Shown one piece after another: positions 1 through 5,600 of a stretch of DNA of 10,574 nt. The notes beneath the pieces are model-generated. The model was given only the letters and a program-made list of their open reading frames with translations. It did no database searches and had not been told where the DNA came from. Location: positions 1 through 10,574 of the forward strand of contig JAGLIS010000017.1 of NCBI GenBank assembly GCA_023142835.1. Direction: 5' to 3'. Numbering within the stretch: the stretch's first letter is position 1; every line of letters begins with the position of its first letter. Source of the DNA: Candidatus Pacearchaeota archaeon. GTDB taxonomy: Archaea > Nanobdellota > Nanobdellia > Pacearchaeales > GW2011-AR1. Both the position numbers and the translations under genes were made by a program.

Positions 1-42
1 AACGAAGTGATTAGAAAAATTTTAGAGTGAATTACGAATTGC

Positions 43-73
43 GTCAGCACTCTCTAGAGCCATTGACATCGAG
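43..73. repeat. 31-base direct repeat, copy 1
   Basis: This copy is identical over 31 bases to 162-192, with a start-to-start distance of 119 bases. It begins GTCAGCACTC and ends TTGACATCGAG, and it contains the 8-base palindrome CTCTAGAG at 52-59. It lies inside an inverted repeat (35-42 with 93-100) that could close a stem around it. The function is unknown. With only two copies and about 88 bases between them, this is not a CRISPR array. Confidence 0.9.
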
Positions 74-161
74 GCCGTAGCGCGGAGGTTGAGCAATTCG
101 CTTTGAGCAAAATAAAAAACACAAAAGATATTTTTGCGAAATGCAAATTGCGAACAGGGAG

Positions 162-192
162 GTCAGCACTCTCTAGAGCCATTGACATCGAG
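162..192. repeat. 31-base direct repeat, copy 2
   Basis: This copy is identical over 31 bases to 43-73. The palindrome CTCTAGAG recurs at 171-178. The sequence just before both copies also shares AATTGCG, at 38-44 before copy 1 and 147-153 before copy 2. This suggests that a longer, partly diverged unit was duplicated. Its far end is 51 bases from the stop codon of Alba. Confidence 0.9.
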
Positions 193-243
193 ATCAAAAC
201 ACAGAAATTAACTCCAAAAATATACTAAATCAAAATAAAGAAT

Positions 244-549
244 TTATACTAAATTTTTTTCAAGAATTACTTCAATAACTGAAACATTAATTAATTTTCC
301 TTCCTTGTTTTCAAACTCTTCACTTCCAATCTTAACATTTTTTACAGATACTTTTTGCTCAGCTAAAAATTTTCTCCTCGCAACTTCTGCAACATCTACT
401 CCTTTAGAAATAAATTTTCCCCTAGCTTTTACAGTAACCTCCTTAGCCCCATTACCAAATTGCATCACAACTCCAGTAACATAATTCATAAAAGGCTTAC
501 TACCTATAAAAATAGAATTCTCTGCAGATTTTTTTATTTCATCAGTCAT
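244..549 (-). CDS. albA: DNA/RNA-binding protein Alba
   Basis: Alba is an abundant archaeal nucleic-acid-binding protein. It dimerises and coats double-stranded DNA, and it also binds RNA. The 101 residues cover the whole family length. The signature NSIFIGSKPFMNYV at residues 11-24, followed by VTVKARGKFISKGVDVAEVARRKF, matches the first strand, DNA-binding loop and following helix of Sso10b-like Alba. In the loop the usual Lys-Lys pair (K16-K17 in Sulfolobus Alba, from memory) is Ser17-Lys18 here, so the lysine known to be acetylated in Sulfolobus is missing and its neighbour is kept. The start codon lies inside the end of the S17e gene (8-base overlap), so the two are almost certainly cotranscribed and translationally linked. 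The family call is secure; any effect of the serine on affinity is inference. Confidence 0.96.
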   Translation of the reverse strand: MTDEIKKSAENSIFIGSKPFMNYVTGVVMQFGNGAKEVTVKARGKFISKGVDVAEVARRKFLAEQKVSVKNVKIGSEEFENKEGKLINVSVIEVILEKNLV

Positions 550-754
550 CTTGTTTAGCGTCGTCGATTATTGTTTTTGTATTCTTTTTTATTCGAGCTA
601 TATATCCTGCAATTTTATTTCGCATTTTCTTACTCGGAAGTATACTTCCAAGTGCCTTTTTATTTTCCCCAAAGGTCTTACCAAACGATTCATCAGAGTT
701 CTTAATTAACTGCCTCGATGTTCTCTTAATCAATGTCGACTTAATTCTTCCCAT
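542..754 (-). CDS. rps17e: 30S ribosomal protein S17e
   Basis: This is a small-subunit ribosomal protein of the archaeal/eukaryotic S17e family, which has no bacterial counterpart. Its 70 residues fit the short archaeal form. The N-terminal MGRIKSTLIKRTSRQLI and the later KKMRNKIAGYIARIKK are the conserved helical segments of the family, and the protein is strongly basic with a short acidic tail. The ATG is supported by a box A (CTTTTAAA on the minus strand, 776-783) 22-29 bases upstream. That places transcription start at or next to the start codon, as in a leaderless mRNA. The Alba gene starts 8 bases before this gene ends. It is transcribed divergently from S8e across an 87-base spacer. 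Confidence 0.96.
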   Translation of the reverse strand: MGRIKSTLIKRTSRQLIKNSDESFGKTFGENKKALGSILPSKKMRNKIAGYIARIKKNTKTIIDDAKQDD

Positions 755-775
755 ATTTATGCATAAGATTTCGGG

Positions 776-783
776 TTTAAAAG
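776..783 (-). promoter_or_regulatory. Box A (TATA) of the S17e-Alba operon
   Basis: The minus strand reads CTTTTAAA, 22-29 bases before the S17e ATG. Archaeal TBP sites sit about 25 bases before the transcription start, so this position predicts a leaderless S17e transcript. It is the only good TATA-like element in the spacer on this strand. Confidence 0.6.
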
Positions 784-785
784 CC

Positions 786-795
786 TTTCGCGAAA
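786..795. promoter_or_regulatory. Perfect 10-base palindrome between divergent promoters
   Basis: TTTCGCGAAA is a perfect palindrome. It lies two bases beyond the S17e box A and 17 bases before the S8e box A, so it sits in the upstream control region of both promoters. Its CGCG core stands out in AT-rich DNA. It is a candidate operator for a homodimeric regulator, but chance cannot be excluded from one site. Confidence 0.4.
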
Positions 796-812
796 ACTAC
801 CTTTTAGAAAGA

Positions 813-820
813 TATTTAAA
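813..820 (+). promoter_or_regulatory. Box A (TATA) of the S8e gene
   Basis: TATTTAAA lies 22-29 bases before the ATG of S8e and is preceded by a purine-rich AGAAAGA (806-812) that could serve as the TFB-recognition element. The spacing predicts transcription starting at or next to the start codon, so no Shine-Dalgarno sequence would be expected, and none is seen. Confidence 0.65.
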
Positions 821-841
821 TCAAAATTTTATCTTAATCTC

Positions 842-1207
842 ATGAAAGCTGGAAGAAAAACAAGTGGAGGCAGGTATAAAAAACCAAAAAAGAAGAAACT
901 GACTGGAAGACCTGGCCAAGCAAGAGCTGTAAAACTTGGAGACAAAAAAACCAAAACTCTTAGAACAAGAGGTGGAACCTTAAAATTAATTTCATTCTTG
1001 AATAACATTGCAAACGTAACATCAAAAGGAAAATCAAAAAAATCTATTATTAAAAACGTTCTTGAAACACCATCAAATACTTTCCTTGCAAGACAAAACA
1101 TTCTCCTAAAAGGTGCAATTATCGAAACAGAACTTGGAAAAGCAAAAATTACAAATAGACCTTCACAAGAAGGTATCGTCCAAGCCAAACTTTTACCTTT
1201 AGAATAA
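842..1207 (+). CDS. rps8e: 30S ribosomal protein S8e
   Basis: This is a small-subunit ribosomal protein of the S8e family found in archaea and eukaryotes. Its 121 residues fit the archaeal form, which is shorter than the eukaryotic one. The N-terminus GRKTSGGRYKKPKKKK is the conserved, very basic rRNA-binding segment. It is followed by VRT-like RTRGGTLKL at about residues 42-50 and by the conserved NPSNTFLARQNILLKGAI-like stretch at about 78-94. The end, ITNRPSQEGIVQAKL, is also typical. The ATG is chosen because the family motif starts right after it and because the box A at 813-820 fits a leaderless start there. The open frame on the opposite strand over the same region is a shadow. TFB follows 89 bases downstream on the same strand. 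Confidence 0.97.
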   Translation: MKAGRKTSGGRYKKPKKKKLTGRPGQARAVKLGDKKTKTLRTRGGTLKLISFLNNIANVTSKGKSKKSIIKNVLETPSNTFLARQNILLKGAIIETELGKAKITNRPSQEGIVQAKLLPLE

Positions 1208-1245
1208 ATATTTAATTTTCAAAAATAATTTATTAACTTTCCAAA
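1208..1245 (+). terminator. T-rich 3' end of S8e
   Basis: Directly after the S8e stop codon the + strand has several T tracts (ATATTTAATTTTC, then AATTTATTAACTTTCC). Archaeal RNA polymerase can terminate at U-rich tracts without a hairpin. The assignment rests only on composition and position. Confidence 0.3.
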
Positions 1246-1264
1246 AAAACTAGCTACCCATAAG

Positions 1265-1289
1265 CTTAAAAAGCCAATCAATTTATAAA
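1265..1289 (+). promoter_or_regulatory. Two TATA-like elements before TFB
   Basis: CTTAAAAA at 1265-1272 lies 25-32 bases before the TFB ATG and could give a near-leaderless transcript. A better TATA match, TTTATAAA at 1282-1289, lies only 8-15 bases before the ATG. If used as an ordinary box A, it would place transcription start inside the coding region. The upstream element is therefore the more likely promoter. The downstream one may be chance or a site where TBP/TFB could block their own gene. Confidence 0.4.
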
Positions 1290-1296
1290 CCTTGCT

Positions 1297-2226
1297 ATGG
1301 CTCCTACCAAAAAATGTCCAGAATGTAACAGTTCCAAATTAATCTATGACGAAACACAGGGAGAAATAATCTGTGGAGATTGCGGATTACTAATAGAAGA
1401 AAATATGGTAGACACATCTCACGAACTAAGATCCTTCGATAAATCTACAAAACAATCACGAGGAGGAGCACCAGCTTCACTACAAAAATTTGACAAAGGA
1501 CTGACAACTAACGTCGGTGAAATATCTGATATCTACAAACTCGACTCAACCCAACAGACTCGAAAATATTTAAGATTAAAAAAATGGCAAGAAAGAGTTT
1601 CTACATCTATCGAAAGAAATCTACGACTTGCAATGTCAGAACTACGGAGAGTCGCATCATTCCTAGATTTACCTTCAGTTGTCCGAGATGAATCTGCAAG
1701 AATTTACAATTTCGTTCTGCAAAGAGGACTTGTCCGAGGCCGTTCAATGGAATCCGTAATCGCAGCCTGTATTTACGCAGCCTGTCGTTCATATAACATC
1801 CCGCGAACACTAGATGAAATCTCAAACGCTTCCGAAGTCGAGAGAAAAGAAATCGGACGAACCTATAGATTCATAATCCGAAAAATAAAATTAAAAGTAA
1901 CACCAAGTTCACCAAAAGATTATATTTCACGATTCTCATCCACACTACACCTATCCCCCTCGACTCAAAACGAAGCATTAAAGATTTTACAAAAAGCTGA
2001 AGTCTCAGAACTAACCTCTGGAAGAGGTCCTGCAGGAATAGCAGCAGCAGCACTTTACGTAGCCGCCCTAGTTAACGACGAAAAGAAAACACAAAGAGAA
2101 GTTGCCGATGTAGCAGGAATTACAGAAGTAACAATTAGAAACCGATATAAAGAACTACTTGAAAAACTTGACCTCGAAGACAAAATAAAAATAAAAGAAA
2201 ACGAAAATAAAAAGAAAGCCAAATAA
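1297..2226 (+). CDS. tfb: Transcription initiation factor B (TFB, TFIIB homologue)
   Basis: TFB joins TBP on promoter DNA, recruits archaeal RNA polymerase and helps open the promoter. The 309 residues match a full-length TFB. The N-terminal zinc ribbon has Cys7, Cys10, Cys26 and Cys29 (CPEC and CGDC). The B-finger/linker follows at about 45-75 (RSFDKSTKQSRGGAPASL then FDKGLTTNVG). The first cyclin fold spans about 108-195 and includes GRSMESVIAACIYAACR. The second spans about 201-293 and includes SGRGPAGIAAAALYVAAL and ends in the helix-turn-helix EVADVAGITEVTIRNRYKEL that reads the BRE. A lysine/glutamate-rich tail closes the protein. The ATG is fixed by the ribbon, since the next methionine (37) would remove the zinc site. 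Nothing essential appears to be missing. Many archaea carry several TFBs; whether this one is alone cannot be seen here. Confidence 0.98.
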   Translation: MAPTKKCPECNSSKLIYDETQGEIICGDCGLLIEENMVDTSHELRSFDKSTKQSRGGAPASLQKFDKGLTTNVGEISDIYKLDSTQQTRKYLRLKKWQERVSTSIERNLRLAMSELRRVASFLDLPSVVRDESARIYNFVLQRGLVRGRSMESVIAACIYAACRSYNIPRTLDEISNASEVERKEIGRTYRFIIRKIKLKVTPSSPKDYISRFSSTLHLSPSTQNEALKILQKAEVSELTSGRGPAGIAAAALYVAALVNDEKKTQREVADVAGITEVTIRNRYKELLEKLDLEDKIKIKENENKKKAK

Positions 2227-2258
2227 TTAAATCAACTAATTTACTAATCCAATAATCT

Positions 2259-2266
2259 TTTATACT
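2259..2266 (+). promoter_or_regulatory. Box A (TATA) of tRNA-Leu
   Basis: TTTATACT lies 22-29 bases before the first base of the tRNA, the standard archaeal spacing for transcription that begins at or next to the mature 5' end. It follows the TFB stop codon by 32 bases. A T tract at 2278-2283, just before the tRNA, may also end TFB transcripts. Confidence 0.55.
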
Positions 2267-2287
2267 ATTCTTTCCAATTTTTTCTAT

Positions 2288-2370
2288 GAGGGAATGCCGG
2301 AGTGGTCAAACGGGCTAGGTTTAGGACCTAGTGGTTTTTACCTTCGGGGGTTCGAATCCTCCTTCCCTCA
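2288..2370 (+). tRNA. tRNA-Leu (anticodon UAG)
   Basis: This is a complete class II cloverleaf of 83 bases. The 7-bp acceptor pairs GAGGGAA (2288-2294) with TTCCCTC (2363-2369), and A2370 is the discriminator base expected for leucine. The D arm is CCG/CGG (2297-2299 with 2311-2313). The anticodon stem CTAGG/CCTAG (2315-2319 with 2327-2331) carries the loop TTTAGGA with anticodon TAG at 2322-2324, which reads CUA and CUG codons. The long variable arm (about 2332-2345) can pair GGT with ACC. The T arm GGGGG/CCTCC (2346-2350 with 2358-2362, one G-U pair) has the loop TTCGAAT. CCA is not encoded and there is no intron. The bases just downstream can pair with the T arm (see findings). Confidence 0.96.
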
Positions 2371-2383
2371 TTTATTCGAACCC
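2348..2383 (+). repeat. 10-base inverted repeat spanning tRNA T arm and trailer
   Basis: GGGTTCGAAT (2348-2357, T-stem 3' part plus the whole T loop) is perfectly complementary to ATTCGAACCC (2374-2383) just past the tRNA 3' end, with 16 bases between. In the precursor RNA this hairpin would compete with the T arm and acceptor stem. Its perfection over the most conserved bases of a tRNA makes it notable, but it could be chance or a leftover of a rearranged tRNA fragment. Confidence 0.75.
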
Positions 2384-2456
2384 AGTGTTTCGATTCCTTC
2401 GTTGTGAGTATACGAACAACGAGCGAGGATTTTTAATCCGACGCCCGTTCCTCATG

Positions 2457-2475
2457 GAGAACACCTGTAGAGTAC
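2457..2475 (+). repeat. 19-base imperfect repeat, copy 1
   Basis: GAGAACACCTGTAGAGTAC matches 2570-2588 at 16 of 19 positions, and all three differences are transitions (C/T, G/A, G/A). Both copies are preceded by a TTCC...T.AT sequence resembling the tRNA 3' end, so the homologous unit is probably about 30 bases long with a period of 113. Confidence 0.65.
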
Positions 2476-2550
2476 GGGGGCGAAAACCTTTGCTCGAATT
2501 TTGTCTAAAGAAAAATAAAATTGACAAAATTTTAGAGTGAAGTTTGAGTG

Positions 2551-2565
2551 GAATCCTCCTTCCCT
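2551..2565 (+). repeat. Partial copy of the tRNA-Leu 3' end
   Basis: The 15 bases GAATCCTCCTTCCCT are identical to 2354-2368 inside the tRNA (T loop, T stem and acceptor 3' side) and in the same orientation, 197 bases apart. Duplicated tRNA 3' ends are the usual trace of integration at a tRNA gene, but the enclosed DNA is too short to be an element and holds no integrase. It may instead be a local duplication. Confidence 0.7.
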
Positions 2566-2569
2566 AATT

Positions 2570-2588
2570 GAGAACACTTATAGAATAC
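2570..2588 (+). repeat. 19-base imperfect repeat, copy 2
   Basis: GAGAACACTTATAGAATAC is the partner of 2457-2475 (16 of 19 identical). It follows directly on the tRNA-end copy at 2551-2565 and ends 15 bases before the stop codon of the convergent giant gene. A looser likeness exists to the AGCACTCTCTAGAG part of the 31-base repeats at the left end of the window. Confidence 0.6.
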
Positions 2589-2603
2589 AGAAAAATAAAT
2601 TAT
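2588..2603 (-). terminator. T tract after the giant gene
   Basis: Immediately after the TAG stop, the minus strand reads ATAATTTATTTTTCTG, a U-rich run of the kind that suffices for archaeal termination. There is no clear hairpin. The call rests on position and composition only. Confidence 0.35.
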
Positions 2604-5600
2604 CTACCTTATAACAGGCTTCCAAGCCATATACACTGGATGAGCATTATCACTCAAATCATAATTCTTATACCTATAAACTCTCTTCCCATCTTCATTC
2701 TCACCATTCCAATCAAAAATCTTTGCAACTCCTTCTTCCTCATTAAACCACTCAATAAAAATAACGCTATGACCTGTTTCCTCATCAAAAACAATACTCA
2801 ACAAATCACCAGACTCAATCATTCCTAATTTTTCTTCCTCACTCAAATCAATAACCCCTCCTGCAGATTCACAACCCGAAGGATTCACAGCAAAAGTAGG
2901 ATAAGTAATATATCCTTCATTAACATCCTCAGTAATTATATTTCCCCCACTTATAGAATAAAATTTATTTGCTATATCTGAATAAATACAATTTATACCC
3001 CCATAAATATGTTCAACAGCCGAAAAACAATTTGTATATTCAGTATTTACTAATTCCCTATCTAATTCTTCACATTTTGTCAAAATTTTATTTCTAATTT
3101 CAGACAAAGATTCATCATAAACTTCTAACTCACTAATTAAACTATATTCCTCAGAACCCTTCTCTATCTCAGAAACCCCTCCCAAATAATCTTTACCCTT
3201 AAGATTAACAATAATCTCAATATTCTTTGGAACAGGCCTCCTTCCATCATAAACCCCTCCAGAAACTTTCACAATAGAAACAACCATCCAATTTTCCTTA
3301 TCTAGAGACCACATCCAATTTTCACCACCTTCATATCTAAAATAAATATCACTCTCTGACGACTGCTTAACAACCAAAACATTTCCAACCCCTTCTTCTT
3401 TTTTCTCAACCTCTTTTTCCTTCTCAACAGGCTTCTCCTCAACAGGCTTCACATCAGGAACCATATCTCCAACTTTCCCATCCTTAACAAAAGGAATTAT
3501 CTTCACAATCTCTTTCTTTATAGTCTCCATAACAACCATCCTATAAATCGTCGCCTTCAATGCCAAAGCCTCAGCCCTATCCCTATTAGTCCCCGCACCA
3601 GGACTATCTTTCTCATAACCATCCAAAGTAGAACACCCAATAATATCATCAAGTTCCAAAATACTCTTATTAACCTTACCTCCAAAAGGATTCTCCAAAT
3701 CGCTACTCTTAAATCCCTTAATCCTTTCACGAACCGACGCCAAATTCTCCTGAACCTGCTCAAGACTTAACCTCTCATTCTCAATCAAATCTCTCCGTTC
3801 ATCAAGTATACTTATAGGTTTACCATCAATAGCCTCAAGCATCTCCAAATCATCTTTAACACTATCGACATCCAACCAACATCTCATCGAACTATCCCCG
3901 CAATAACCAACCTCCTTCCACCTCGAACTAGTTCTCTGCATAATAACTCCGCTATCAGAAACATATTCACAATAACCACTCTTGTCGCTACAATCAAATC
4001 CCTTACCACAATCCCCCTTTTCATTACAACTAACATAACCTTCACTAACCACTCCTAAAGTAGGATTCACCGAAGCACAAACTCTCACAATACCTCTAAG
4101 TGCAATCTCGGGATTAACCAATTCCTCCGCACCAGCTTGCAAATTTAAATTCACCATCGACAAAGCCGAAGGATTCCCAGAAATACATTCCTTCTCCGTC
4201 GTGATATCTGACTTCTCTGCCTGCTCCTCAACATACTTCATCTTAACATAATTCAAACCAAAGTCGGTAGTAACCTGCTTAAACCCACACTCCTCCTTCG
4301 CATCAATCACAACACAAAGATTCTGATAACCTGCGGGTGCCGTAAAATCAATCGTCTCGTCAGCAGAAGAACCCTTGGCAATATAAGCCGACCTCACATA
4401 CACCGACGGGTTAGCCCGATAATAGCTCGTCTCAGGGGGATCTTTCAAATAAATTTTATACTGGACACCCCTATCATTTCCAGCGTAAATATGATAATAA
4501 ATTTTATACTGTGAAGTAGCTGGAACAGTAGCTTCAGTAAAAGGTGTCTCGGAAAATTGAGCATAGAACTGCGAAGGACTTTCAGGTTTCAACAAACTAT
4601 CAAGAAAATCCGCCGAACCAGGAACACTTGTCCCAACAAACGCCTTACAAAATGTACTCCCAACCTCCTCGGTGCTTCGAATATTAAACGCCCTAAAAGC
4701 ATTCTGTGCATAAACATTCTTAAAATGACTAACACTCTGCCTCATCACATTCCACGACTGCTGAACCAAAGCATACTCTCCTCCACCACGAACCCCAGAC
4801 CCAGGAGAAACTATTCCTCCAATTATACCTGGAACCAATTGGTCTATCATAGGAGATAACTGCTTCCAAAAAAATTCACACTTGTAAATCGAAGTAATCT
4901 CATCACAAATTCCAACAACCTCTCCAGTATCCAAACTATGTTGCAAACAATCCGCCTCAGACCTTAGAATAGAAAGATATGCTTCAAGTCCTGCATGAAC
5001 CCCACTTAAACAAATCGGAATCGCAACCCCTTCCTTAGCATTCGGCAAACACAATGTCAAACTCCCAATAATCCCTGTCTGAATAACATCACTAACCTTC
5101 ATCTTTCCTCCAAAATCACATCTCGACGGCGGACAAATCACAGGGTCACAAACATTAAACATCAACTTGCAATCCGCAGGACTCATAAAATCCTGACATT
5201 CAAAACCGCCAACTTGACTTTGAGGTTTACCTCTATCAAGAATAATTTCCTCATTCATACACGCCCTAATCCTAATACTACTACTATCTCTTTGCTCAGA
5301 CACCTGTTGAATAGCTTGTCTCGCACAACTATAAAGTTTCTTCAACTCGGAAGATGACAGACCACAAAATTCATCAACAACCCCTAAAGTATTAACATTA
5401 AACGACTGGCACAAATCATCCCCTTCTCCATTATCCATCAAACTATTTTTCCCGATATTACAAATATTAAAATGTCTAACATCTGCCGAAGCTGTATATC
5501 CTTGAGGAGAATTATCTAAAATAGTTCCTCCAGAATTAGAAATACTCGCATACCAACCCTCCTTCAAATCAAACGGAACAATAGCAGGCAACCCTTTATT

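Larger units (their letters stand above)
1..243. other. Noncoding region with repeats, downstream of Alba
   Basis: I see no credible gene here. The stretch contains two identical 31-base direct repeats (43-73 and 162-192). It also has an 8-base inverted repeat, CGAATTGC at 35-42 and GCAATTCG at 93-100, which encloses the first repeat copy, and a small hairpin TTTGC/GCAAA at 133-147. Positions 16-31 match exactly a 16-base sequence at 2526-2541 in the other intergenic region. The 35-100 part is visibly richer in G+C than its surroundings, as structured RNAs in AT-rich archaea often are. Whether it is transcribed cannot be told from the sequence. Confidence 0.6.
2371..2603. other. Noncoding region between tRNA-Leu and the giant secreted-protein gene
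   Basis: I see no supportable gene. The 2395-2500 part is richer in G+C than its surroundings and carries consecutive inverted repeats. TCGTTGT/ACAACGA (2399-2405 with 2416-2422) flanks a 10-base loop. GGATT/AATCC (2427-2431 with 2435-2439) has a 3-base loop. CGCCC/GGGCG (2442-2446 with 2478-2482) encloses a smaller GTT(C)CTC/GAGAAC hairpin at 2447-2462. The region also has a 15-base copy of the tRNA 3' end (2551-2565), a 19-base imperfect repeat (2457-2475 and 2570-2588) and a 16-base match to the left end of the window (2526-2541). It lies between convergent genes. Confidence 0.6.

Noticed and set aside
43..192. CRISPR array
   Set aside because: There are only two repeat copies, with an 88-base interval of very different size from a spacer, and no cas gene is in the window.
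43..192. C/D box guide RNA
   Set aside because: The minus strand of the repeat has CTGA, which could be a D box, but no matching C box (RTGATGA) lies at the right distance.
829..1188. Minus-strand open frame of 119 codons over S8e
   Set aside because: It lies antisense to a clear S8e gene. Its hydrophobic, Phe-rich translation is the usual complement of lysine-rich coding sequence.
1297..1330. Alternative later start for TFB downstream of the TTTATAAA box
   Set aside because: The next in-frame methionine is residue 37, which would remove all four zinc-ribbon cysteines.
2331..2540. Plus-strand open frame starting inside tRNA-Leu
   Set aside because: It begins in the variable arm of the tRNA and runs through inverted repeats. 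It has no recognisable protein and no promoter or ribosome binding site of its own.
2288..2565. Integrated mobile element at the tRNA
   Set aside because: The repeats fit an attachment-site pattern, but the enclosed ~180 bases contain no integrase or other gene, so I report the repeat and do not call an element.
2568..2828. Plus-strand frames over the giant gene (also 4557-4859, 5898-6212, 7596-7850, 9539-9856)
   Set aside because: All are antisense to the two long secreted-protein genes, which have signals, domain patterns and proper starts. The antisense products are low-complexity Ile/Asn/Pro/Leu-rich.
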